DNA from: Solirubrobacteraceae bacterium
Lineage (GTDB): Bacteria; Actinomycetota; Thermoleophilia; Solirubrobacterales; Solirubrobacteraceae
Reading direction: 5' to 3'
DNA length: 6,789 nt
NCBI GenBank assembly: GCA_030038955.1
Contig: JASHQV010000311.1
Span: forward strand, 1-6,789
The position numbers were made by a program, and so were the translations under genes. This document shows positions 1-5,520 of this stretch, piece after piece; position 1 is the first letter of the stretch; each line of letters opens with the position of its first letter. Below the pieces are notes generated by a model that was not told the origin of the DNA, searched no databases, and was given only the letters and a program-made list of their open reading frames with translations.

Positions 1-86
1 GCGCTTGCGCCGACACCTGCCCAACCGACGCGATCACCGAGATAACGCTGCTGAATCTGCCCGATTCGGTCGTAAGCTCTACGTGA
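1..86 (+). CDS. Iron-sulfur (4Fe-4S ferredoxin-type) protein, C-terminal end only
   Basis: This is the 3' end of a gene that starts off the left edge. Reading codons from position 3 gives 27 residues and a TGA at 84-86. The piece contains CADTCPTDAITE, the CxxxCP-x2-AI pattern that closes a 4Fe-4S ferredoxin site. The rest of the domain is not visible. It stops 32 nt before the formate dehydrogenase start on the same strand, so the two are almost certainly one operon and this protein is probably its electron-transfer partner. The tail after the cluster (PDSVVSST) resembles the linker that, in fused NAD-dependent formate dehydrogenase alpha chains, joins the NuoG-like N-terminal Fe-S domain to the CxYCGVGC site. 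I therefore infer a separately encoded Fe-S module. It could instead be the ferredoxin-like end of a NuoF-type or FdhB-type subunit; 27 codons cannot decide. Confidence 0.72.
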   Translation, partial: ACADTCPTDAITEITLLNLPDSVVSST

Positions 87-106
87 ACGCGGCGACGTCA
101 GTGATC

Positions 107-112
107 AGGAGG
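107..112 (+). promoter_or_regulatory. Shine-Dalgarno of formate dehydrogenase (sets its start)
   Basis: AGGAGG lies 6 nt before the ATG at 119. It is a perfect anti-16S match at good spacing. It selects ATG 119 over the in-frame TTG at 5 and GTG at 101, either of which would give a longer protein. Confidence 0.88.
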
Positions 113-118
113 CCGAGT

Positions 119-2218
119 ATGGACGCGGATACACGCTTCGATTCCACGGTGACGACAACCTGCGGCTACTGTGGTGTGGGTTGCCGCCTGGAGGCCCACA
201 CGTCGGGAGGTCGCGTGGTCTCAATCTCGCCTGCCGCCGATGGGCCAAGCAATCTCGGCCACACGTGCCTCAAGGGCCGCTTTGCGCACGCCTTCTCGCG
301 CCACCGCGACCGGCTGACCAGGCCGCTGATCCGCGAGGGTGACGACTTCCGGCCGGCGAGCTGGGACGAGGCGATCGCGCGGATCGTCTTCGAAGTCAAC
401 CGCATCAAAGGCCAGCACGGTCCAGACGCGATCGCGGGGCTGGCCTCCTCGCGCGCGACCAACGAGGACTGCTACATGATGCAGCGCATGATGCGCGCGG
501 CGATCGGCACCAACAACATCGACAATTGCTCGCGCGTGTGCCACTCGCCGACCTCATGGGCGCTGCGCAAGTCGTTCGGGCTGTCGGGTGGTGCCGGGTC
601 GTTCAGCGACATCGAGCTGGCAGACGCCGCGATCATCATCGGCGCCAACCCGACCGAAGGCCATCCGGTGTTCGGCGCACGGATCAAGCAAGCCGCGCTG
701 CGCGGCCTGCAGCTGGTGACGATCGACCCGCGGCGGATCGAGCTCGCCGACTACGGCGTGCTGCATCTCTCCCCCCGACCTGGCACCAACGCTGCTGTGC
801 TGCTCGGCCTGACGCATGTGCTCGCTCGCGACGGATTCGTCGACCACGACTTCGTTGCGGCCCGCACCGAGGGCTACGAGGAGGTTGAAGAGCTGATCGC
901 TGACTACCCGCCTGAGCAGGTGTCGGAGATCTGCGGCGTGCCGGCGGCCGACATCGAGCGTGCCGCCCACATCTACGGCGAGGCCGGGAATGCGAGCCTG
1001 ATCTGGGGGCTCGGCATGACCGAGCACCGGTATGGCTCAGAGGCGGTGCGCCTGCTGTGCAACCTGGCGCTGATGACCGGCAAGGTCGGGCGCTCGGGCT
1101 GCATGGTGATGGCTCTGCGTGGCCAGAACAACGTCCAGGGCTCCTCCGACATGGGGGCGCTGCCGGACTGCTACACGGCCTACCGTGCGGTCGACGACGA
1201 GCCGGTGGCACGGTCGTTCGAGCAGCGTTGGGGCACCTCGCTGCCGCGCGACAAGGGCCTTGGCGTGCTGCAGATGTTCGACGCGGCGGTCGCAGGCCGG
1301 GTCAAGATGATGTACATCTTCGGCGAGGACGTAGCCCAGAGCGACCCGGACACCCAGCACGTGATCGACGCGCTCTCCTCGCTTGAGTTCCTCGTCTGCC
1401 AGGACATCTTCCAGACCGAGACCACGCGCTACGCCGACGTGATCCTGCCGGCATCGGCGTTCCTGGAGAAGCAGGGCACGTTCACCTCCGCCGAGCGGCG
1501 GATCCAACTTGTCGAGCCGGTGCTCGACCCGCCGGGTGAGGCCAGGACCGACTTCGAGATCCTGAAGCTGGTCTCCAGCGCCCTTGGCAACGAGATGCCG
1601 TACTCGAGCCCCTCGGAGGTGATGGATGAGATCGCCGCACTGACGCCGCACTTCGCCGGGGTGAGCTACGAGCGGCTCGGTCGTCGCGGGCTGCAGTGGC
1701 CGGTGGCGGCCGACGGCACGGACTCGCCGGTCGTGTACTCGGAGCGCTTCGAGCTGTCCGACGGCCTCGGCAAGTTCGCCGCCTTCCCATACAAGGAGCC
1801 GGGCGACGCGGCCGACGACGAGTTCCCGCTGGTCCTGGTCACCGGTCGCCGTCTGCAGCACTACAACGCCGGCACGATGACACGCCGTACCGGGAACCTC
1901 GAGCTGGTCGCTCACGAATGGCTGGAGATCCACCCCGACGACGCCGCCAGGCTGTGGGTCTCGGACGGGCAACAGGTGTCGGTGCGAAGCCGCACCGGGG
2001 GACGGATCGAGCTCGAGGCTCGCGTCACCGACCGAATCGAGCCCGGCCACGTGTTCTGCGCCTTCCACTTCCCCGAGGTGCGCACCAACATGCTCGTCGG
2101 CAGCTCGGCCGACGTCAACACGGCCTGCCCCGAGTACAAGGTGGTGGCCGTCGACGTCAGGCCAATGGGCGAGCCGCCTGCCTACACGCCAGCGCTGGCA
2201 GAGCCCGCACTGGCGTAG
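119..2218 (+). CDS. fdhF: Formate dehydrogenase catalytic (alpha) subunit, molybdopterin/4Fe-4S, Cys-type
   Basis: The enzyme oxidises formate to CO2, releasing two electrons through a bis-MGD molybdenum (or tungsten) centre and one 4Fe-4S cluster. The 699 aa are close to the roughly 715 aa of E. coli FdhF. Cluster ligands are C15, C18, C22 and C50, followed by K52, the usual electron-relay lysine. The catalytic site reads NCSRVCHS with metal ligand C141 (codon TGC) and H142, aligning with Sec140/His141 of FdhF. R334 in LRGQNNVQG matches FdhF Arg333. The RVCH and RGQNNVQG signatures favour formate dehydrogenase over nitrate reductase. Order: Fe4S4 domain (about 10-62), molybdopterin oxidoreductase core (about 65-490), dinucleotide-binding domain (about 574-690, starting at VTGRR and ending with PEYKVVAV). 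There is no N-terminal 2Fe-2S/ferredoxin extension and no Tat-type signal, so it is probably cytoplasmic and uses the Fe-S protein encoded just upstream. The start is set by the AGGAGG at 107. Confidence 0.95.
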   Translation: MDADTRFDSTVTTTCGYCGVGCRLEAHTSGGRVVSISPAADGPSNLGHTCLKGRFAHAFSRHRDRLTRPLIREGDDFRPASWDEAIARIVFEVNRIKGQHGPDAIAGLASSRATNEDCYMMQRMMRAAIGTNNIDNCSRVCHSPTSWALRKSFGLSGGAGSFSDIELADAAIIIGANPTEGHPVFGARIKQAALRGLQLVTIDPRRIELADYGVLHLSPRPGTNAAVLLGLTHVLARDGFVDHDFVAARTEGYEEVEELIADYPPEQVSEICGVPAADIERAAHIYGEAGNASLIWGLGMTEHRYGSEAVRLLCNLALMTGKVGRSGCMVMALRGQNNVQGSSDMGALPDCYTAYRAVDDEPVARSFEQRWGTSLPRDKGLGVLQMFDAAVAGRVKMMYIFGEDVAQSDPDTQHVIDALSSLEFLVCQDIFQTETTRYADVILPASAFLEKQGTFTSAERRIQLVEPVLDPPGEARTDFEILKLVSSALGNEMPYSSPSEVMDEIAALTPHFAGVSYERLGRRGLQWPVAADGTDSPVVYSERFELSDGLGKFAAFPYKEPGDAADDEFPLVLVTGRRLQHYNAGTMTRRTGNLELVAHEWLEIHPDDAARLWVSDGQQVSVRSRTGGRIELEARVTDRIEPGHVFCAFHFPEVRTNMLVGSSADVNTACPEYKVVAVDVRPMGEPPAYTPALAEPALA

Positions 2219-2226
2219 GCTCCGCT

Positions 2227-2245
2227 GAGGCGCGACTGCCGCCTC
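2227..2245 (+). terminator. Possible hairpin terminator after formate dehydrogenase
   Basis: GAGGCG (2227-2232) and CGCCTC (2240-2245) are perfect inverted arms with a 7-nt loop, beginning 9 nt after the fdhF stop. There is no T-run behind it, so it is either a weak or U-less terminator or chance pairing in GC-rich DNA. The 115-bp gap between the convergent fdhF and acetyltransferase genes holds nothing else I can name. Confidence 0.3.
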
Positions 2246-2333
2246 GATCACGTCGGGACGCTTGCGGGATGCCACGCTGAGCCAGGGCCCGGCCGGCGCT
2301 GGGATCGTTCGTAGAAGAGGCTCGTCGGGATCG

Positions 2334-2894
2334 CTACGGCGCCCTACCGCGACGACAGCTCGCGGCGGCGGCGAGAGATAAGCGCATACGCACTTCTCGC
2401 GCACCGCTGATCGCGTGGGCAGTGCTGGCTCCGTCGAGCTCAAACCCCAGCCGCTTGTAGAACTCCTGCGCGCGCTCGTTGCCATCGACGACCCAGAGCG
2501 ACGCCGTTCGCCAGCCGTCGCGCCGGAAGCTGTCAAGCGCGTCATTCATCAGGGTGGTTCCGACACCTGAACGCCAGGCCTCAGGGCTGACGTTCAGCGC
2601 CACAATCTCGGCGCAGTCGTCGCCTGCGTCACGATCGCGGCTGGGGGTAGCCACGGTGCAGAAGCCCACGACTGCGCCGCCACGCACCGCGACCCGGACA
2701 GGTGGAAGCTCGTCGCGGCTGAGCCTCTCCGTCCAGCGCGCCTGCCACTGCTCGATGCTGATCCCGTCCAGGAACGCGTCCGACATCAGCCCCCGGTAGG
2801 CCGCCAGCCACGCGCCGACATGAACGGCCGTAAGCTCGGTAGCGTCCTCGCGCTCAACGTCACGCACAGAGATGGACATCGCTCGCTCGGACAT
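2334..2894 (-). CDS. GNAT-family N-acetyltransferase
   Basis: A 186-aa single-domain GCN5-related acetyltransferase that would move an acetyl group from acetyl-CoA to an amine; the acceptor cannot be told from sequence. The N-terminus (VRDVEREDATELTAVHVGAW, then AAYRGL) is the typical first strand and helix of small-molecule or protein-acetylating GNATs. Motif A is at about 98-115: VALNVSPEAW, then R108-SGVG, the acetyl-CoA pyrophosphate loop. Motif B is N139-ERAQEFYKRLGF. The C-terminal 14 residues (SLAAAASCRRGRAP) look like a non-conserved tail. The frame stays open upstream to a GTG at 3050, but that extension has no GNAT character. ATG 2894 has a good ribosome site 5 nt away, whereas ATG 2879 has none. 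It lies 152 bp downstream of the zinc-finger gene on the same strand and converges on fdhF. Confidence 0.9.
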   Translation of the reverse strand: MSERAMSISVRDVEREDATELTAVHVGAWLAAYRGLMSDAFLDGISIEQWQARWTERLSRDELPPVRVAVRGGAVVGFCTVATPSRDRDAGDDCAEIVALNVSPEAWRSGVGTTLMNDALDSFRRDGWRTASLWVVDGNERAQEFYKRLGFELDGASTAHAISGAREVRMRLSLAAAASCRRGRAP

Positions 2895-2899
2895 GCTCG

Positions 2900-2904
2900 C
2901 TCCT
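2900..2904 (-). promoter_or_regulatory. Shine-Dalgarno of the GNAT gene (sets its start)
   Basis: On the minus strand AGGAG lies 5 nt before the ATG at 2894-2892. It favours the 186-aa product over a longer reading from the GTG at 3050 or a shorter one from the ATG at 2879. Confidence 0.65.
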
Positions 2905-3046
2905 GGCAGCATAAGCGCGCCGAGGCGCCAGCCCGCGCCGGCTTGCGTTGCAGACGCGTTCGGGGAATCAACATGGATCCAGCCGCAGCGCGCCGCGGCG
3001 ATCGTGCTTGCCAAGCCAGTCAGGACTCCGACGAACCCGCCATGGT

Positions 3047-3364
3047 TCACTCGGCCAGCAGCGGCGACGGCGGGATCCGGGTGTTGCCTTGGATCTGGGG
3101 GATCAGCATCGCCAGCTCATCGACGTAGCACCAGCTCCAACTCTCGCCCGGCTCGAGCGAACGGATCAGCGGGTGAGAGGTCTCGTGATAGTGGGCAGTG
3201 GCGTGGCGGGCGGGCGAATCGTCGCAGCAACCGACGTGGCCGCATGCGAGACAGATGCGCAGGTGCAGCCATGCGCCGCCTTCGCGCAGGCAGTCCTCGC
3301 AGCCGTCGACGCTTTCGGGCAGCTCGACGACTGAGATCGCGTCGAGGTGGGTGCAGTTGGCCAT
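3047..3364 (-). CDS. UBP-type zinc-finger domain protein
   Basis: A 105-aa protein that is almost entirely one ZnF-UBP domain. Probable zinc ligands, in order: C4 and H6 (the CxH opening), C22 and C25 (GCEDC), C38 and C41 (CLACG), C46 and/or C47, then histidines H54, H58, H60 and H64 in RHATAHYHETSHP. The end carries EPGESWSWCYVDE, typical of the bacterial family. In eukaryotes this domain sits in deubiquitinases and HDAC6 and grips the free Gly-Gly tail of ubiquitin. Bacterial stand-alone versions are common in actinobacteria and proteobacteria and their role is unknown. ATG 3364 has an excellent ribosome site, so the longer frame to 3703 is rejected. The gene is divergent from the MmcQ-family gene (193-bp gap) and precedes the GNAT gene. 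Family assignment is firm; function is open. Confidence 0.92.
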   Translation of the reverse strand: MANCTHLDAISVVELPESVDGCEDCLREGGAWLHLRICLACGHVGCCDDSPARHATAHYHETSHPLIRSLEPGESWSWCYVDELAMLIPQIQGNTRIPPSPLLAE

Positions 3365-3368
3365 TCGG

Positions 3369-3376
3369 CCTCCTTT
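3369..3376 (-). promoter_or_regulatory. Shine-Dalgarno of the zinc-finger gene (sets its start)
   Basis: The minus strand reads AAAGGAGG, ending 4 nt before the ATG at 3364-3362. This near-perfect site fixes the start of the 105-aa protein. Confidence 0.85.
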
Positions 3377-3557
3377 GTCGCTCGGACGGGGTTGCCAGTG
3401 GGTCTCCCGGGAACGTTGGTGCCTGAGATGGCGAGCTCCCGACGGCGCTGCCCGAGCCAGCGCTCGCATCGCTGCATGATCTCGCGCCAGTCTCGATTCG
3501 CCACCAGCCGAGCCTACCGTTGCAACGAGCGCATCTGCCCGCTGAGCTCGCGTAGGG

Positions 3558-3941
3558 ATGTCACCATCCACGCCGATGGATGCAGCCGAGCTCCGACAGC
3601 AGTGCCTGCACCTTCCCGGCTCAAGCGAGACGTTTCCGTTCGGACCCGAGACCTCGGTGTTCAAGGTCGCCGGCAAGGTCTTCGCGATTTCCAGGCTCGC
3701 CAACGTGCCGCTCGAGGTCAGCCTGAAGTGCGAGCCGCTGCTCGCCGAGCAACTGCGTGCGGCTCACCCGGCGGTGCGGCCGGGATACCACCTGAACAAG
3801 CGCCACTGGAACACGGTGACGCTTGACGGCTCGCTGGCCGACCAGCTGCTGAGTGACCTGATCGAAGACTCGTACGACCTCGTGGTCAGCCAGCTGTCAG
3901 CGCCGCGCCGTCGCACCTTGGGGTGGCAAGCCGAGCCGTAG
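3558..3941 (+). CDS. MmcQ/YjbR (DUF419) family protein
   Basis: A 127-aa protein of the MmcQ/YjbR family, small cytoplasmic proteins with a CyaY-like fold. DNA binding has been proposed for the family, but no function is established. Conserved features visible: the N-terminal helix ELRQQCLHLPGSSETFPFGP (11-30), ETSVFKVAGKVFAI (31-44), the strand VSLKCEP (54-60), and the family hallmark RPGYHLNKRHWNTV (74-87), then SYDLVV (105-110). Length is normal for the family, with a short extra tail (APRRRTLGWQAEP). The ATG at 3558 is the first possible start, since TGA 3543-3545 lies in frame upstream; the ATG at 3576 would remove six residues and begin closer to the conserved part. Neither has a clear ribosome site. 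It is divergent from the zinc-finger gene and may share its 193-bp control region. Confidence 0.9.
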   Translation: MSPSTPMDAAELRQQCLHLPGSSETFPFGPETSVFKVAGKVFAISRLANVPLEVSLKCEPLLAEQLRAAHPAVRPGYHLNKRHWNTVTLDGSLADQLLSDLIEDSYDLVVSQLSAPRRRTLGWQAEP

Positions 3942-3991
3942 AGCCGTCCCTGGCTCGCCCCGCAGCTGCAGCGTCCTGGCCCGTGCCCGAG

Positions 3992-4019
3992 CATTCCAAT
4001 CTGTGACAGGAATGTGTCA
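3992..4019. promoter_or_regulatory. Interlocked inverted repeats in an AT-richer leader
   Basis: Two inverted repeats overlap here: CATTCC (3992-3997) with GGAATG (4009-4014), and TGACA (4004-4008) with TGTCA (4015-4019). They sit in the AT-richest stretch near the gene, 58 bp or more before the helix-turn-helix ORF. GTGACA at 4003 resembles a -35 box, but no convincing -10 follows. This is a plausible operator or promoter, possibly self-regulated by the helix-turn-helix protein; function is inferred. Confidence 0.3.
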
Positions 4020-4040
4020 TTTGCCAGCATGAATTAGACG

Positions 4041-4046
4041 AAGGAG
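4041..4046 (+). promoter_or_regulatory. Strong Shine-Dalgarno without an obvious gene start
   Basis: AAGGAG stands 10 nt before the GTG at 4057, which opens only an 11-codon frame (GTG 4057 to TAG 4090-4092). The larger helix-turn-helix ORF starts at GTG 4077, 30 nt away, with no site of its own. The signal may serve a leader peptide coupled to that ORF, or mark its original start before a frameshift. Confidence 0.4.
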
Positions 4047-4076
4047 CAACAAAGGTGTGAACCCTGCGGATAGTGC

Positions 4077-4451
4077 GTGGGACTGGCGGTAGCGTCACGT
4101 TACGTCGATGACGAATGCGGCTCACGCACGGCAAGTGACCCTCGCCGCCGGTGGCGCGACGATCGGACGAGTGCCGGCGCCCGCAGCCCCGAGTTCGCGC
4201 GCCTGCTGGACGCCGCCCGGCGTCGGCGGGAGCTGCTGCGGGTACTCGCAGAATGTCGCGAGCAGCAGCGCAAGACTCAGACCGCGGTGGCCGCAGCGAT
4301 GCAGACCTCGCAATCATTCGTTGCACGCCTCGAGAGCGCGGCCGACGACGCGAAGCGCTCGACGATCGAGAGGTTCGCCGACGCGCTCGGCTACGTCGTG
4401 CGAACCACCTCGTTCCGGTGGACGCGGGCGCCGATGCGCCCGCCGTCGTAG
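4077..4451 (+). CDS. XRE-family helix-turn-helix protein, orphan antitoxin-like
   Basis: A 124-aa reading. Residues about 37-110 form a recognisable unit: helix SPEFARLLDAARRRRELLRV, then a helix-turn-helix (about 66-105) with KTQTAVAAAMQTSQSFVARLES as helices 2-3 (TQ, then SQSFVARLE as the recognition helix) and STIERFADALGYVV. This is the architecture of HigA-type antitoxins and small Cro/C1-like repressors. No RelE/HigB-type toxin ORF lies on either side. The start is uncertain: GTG 4077 is the first start after the in-frame TAG at 4071, it has no ribosome site, and the first 36 residues look non-conserved and are encoded with lower GC at third positions. A frameshifted or displaced 5' end is possible. 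It is presumably a DNA-binding repressor; its target could be its own promoter or the inverted repeats nearby. Confidence 0.72.
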   Translation: MGLAVASRYVDDECGSRTASDPRRRWRDDRTSAGARSPEFARLLDAARRRRELLRVLAECREQQRKTQTAVAAAMQTSQSFVARLESAADDAKRSTIERFADALGYVVRTTSFRWTRAPMRPPS

Positions 4452-4483
4452 CTCACTGAATGCCCCGCCTGCCATCGGTAGTT

Positions 4484-4499
4484 CGGCGCAGTTGCGCCG
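4484..4499. repeat. Perfect inverted repeat, possible terminator or operator
   Basis: CGGCGCA and TGCGCCG are 7-bp perfect arms around GT. As RNA this would be a 6-bp all-GC stem with an AGTT tetraloop, 33 nt after the helix-turn-helix stop. It lacks a T-run, so a terminator role is only possible. An operator for the stress-protein gene is the alternative. Confidence 0.4.
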
Positions 4500-4521
4500 T
4501 GGTGCACCCCGGCGATCGTCG

Positions 4522-4534
4522 CGGGTCAGACCCG
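4522..4534. promoter_or_regulatory. Palindrome upstream of the universal stress protein
   Basis: CGGGTC-A-GACCCG is a perfect 13-bp palindrome centred about 42 bp before the ATG at 4570. With a one-base centre it suits a dimeric DNA-binding protein better than a hairpin. It recalls the GGGAC...GTCCC halves of the mycobacterial DosR box but differs in base order and spacing, so I do not call it a DosR site. Confidence 0.4.
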
Positions 4535-4569
4535 ATTCTCCGATGGCACCGTCGAGGTAGCTTGCCGCT

Positions 4570-5520
4570 ATGAGTCAGACCGCGGACGAACCTCTGTTCC
4601 AGAGGCTGGTCGTCGGTGCCGACGGCAGTGCCGAGGCGCACGACGCCGTCGCGCTGGGCGCGATGATCGCGTCCGCGTCGGGGGCTGACGTGTCGCTGCT
4701 GGGCGTGTATCCGACGGCGCTGTTCCCGATCAAGGGGATGACCGATCGACAGACGGAGCGGCGGGTGGCGGAGAAGGCGCTGGAGTACGAGCGCCGCCGG
4801 TGGGACATCGCGGCGAGCGTGCACACGACCAGCGACTTCTCGATACCCCGGGCGCTGAGCCATCATGCCGAGCGCTGGAAGGCCGACGTGATCGTCGTCG
4901 GCCCCGGCGTCAATGCCGCCGAAGGACATGCAAGCATCAGCCCTCGCTCCCGGCAGCTGCTCGGCAGCGGCCATTTCGGACTGGCGATCGCCAGGCGTGG
5001 CCTGGCCGAGAGCGATCCGCAGCTGCACACGATCGGCGTCGGCTACGACGCCGCCCCCGAGTCCGAGCTGGCGCTCGAGGTCGCGGCCGGCCTGGCGCGA
5101 CGATCGGGCGCCGAGTTGAAGCTGCTGACCGTCGTCGACGATCGGCTGCCGATGCTGAGCGCCAGGCAGTGGATGACGCTCACCGAGGCAGACCTGAAGT
5201 CGATGTGGGAGTCACACCGCGAGCAGGCGGCCCAGGAGGCTCGGAAGGCCGTCGAGGAGTACCACGTGACCGCCACGATCGAGGCGGTTCGCGGAGACCC
5301 CGCAGAGTGCTTGCGAGCGTTCACCCAGCAGCTCGACCTGCTGGTGATCGGCTCGAGACGGTGGGGTACGCTGGCGCGCGTGCTGGCGGGCAGCGTTGGC
5401 GAGGCGCTGGTGGCTGACTCGCAGTGCTCGCTGCTGATGGTGCCGCGCCCGGCGGCGCCGCGCGGCCGCGGTGACCGCTCACGCGCCGTTGAGCAGCCGG
5501 CGATCCAGCAGGGCAGTTAG
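4570..5520 (+). CDS. Universal stress protein, tandem UspA domains
   Basis: A 316-aa cytoplasmic protein of two UspA folds: about 9-145 (opening RLVVGADGS, closing GLAIARRG) and about 152-293 (opening HTIGVGYDAAPESE, closing CSLLMVPRP). Size and layout match the tandem actinobacterial stress proteins of M. tuberculosis such as Rv2005c. Family ATP binding uses G-2x-G-9x-G(S/T). Domain 2 has G261, R264 in place of the second Gly, then G274-S275; domain 1 keeps G111 and G132-S133 but lacks the spacing. Nucleotide binding is therefore uncertain. The last 24 residues look disordered and basic. A GAGG at 4554, 12 nt before the ATG, is a weak ribosome site. Two palindromes upstream suggest regulation. 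The 3' end overlaps the convergent kinase gene by 42 bp. Likely role: stress or growth-arrest response, by family. Confidence 0.92.
   Translation: MSQTADEPLFQRLVVGADGSAEAHDAVALGAMIASASGADVSLLGVYPTALFPIKGMTDRQTERRVAEKALEYERRRWDIAASVHTTSDFSIPRALSHHAERWKADVIVVGPGVNAAEGHASISPRSRQLLGSGHFGLAIARRGLAESDPQLHTIGVGYDAAPESELALEVAAGLARRSGAELKLLTVVDDRLPMLSARQWMTLTEADLKSMWESHREQAAQEARKAVEEYHVTATIEAVRGDPAECLRAFTQQLDLLVIGSRRWGTLARVLAGSVGEALVADSQCSLLMVPRPAAPRGRGDRSRAVEQPAIQQGS

Noticed and set aside
5..118. Longer formate dehydrogenase starting at TTG 5 or GTG 101.
   Set aside because: The extension overlaps the end of the iron-sulfur gene, has no family character, and the AGGAGG at 107 points to ATG 119.
1037..2545. 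A 502-codon open frame on the minus strand opposite fdhF.
   Set aside because: It is an antisense shadow of a well-supported gene in GC-rich DNA. It shows no domain and carries the low-complexity Arg/Ala/Val pattern typical of such shadows.
3365..3703. N-terminal extension of the zinc-finger protein up to 3703.
   Set aside because: It would overlap the MmcQ-family gene on the other strand and lacks a ribosome site, whereas ATG 3364 has a near-perfect one.
4522..4534. CGGGTCAGACCCG as a DosR box.
   Set aside because: The DosR consensus halves are GGGAC and GTCCC around a longer centre. Here the halves are GGGTC and GACCC with one central base, so only the general look is shared.
4108..4560. 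A 150-codon plus-strand frame starting at ATG 4108.
   Set aside because: It overlaps the helix-turn-helix frame, which carries the recognisable domain. Its translation is Arg/Ser/Ala-rich with no motif.
4453..5028. A 191-codon minus-strand frame across the stress-protein promoter and first domain.
   Set aside because: It is a shadow of the stress-protein gene, with no motif and an implausible overlap.
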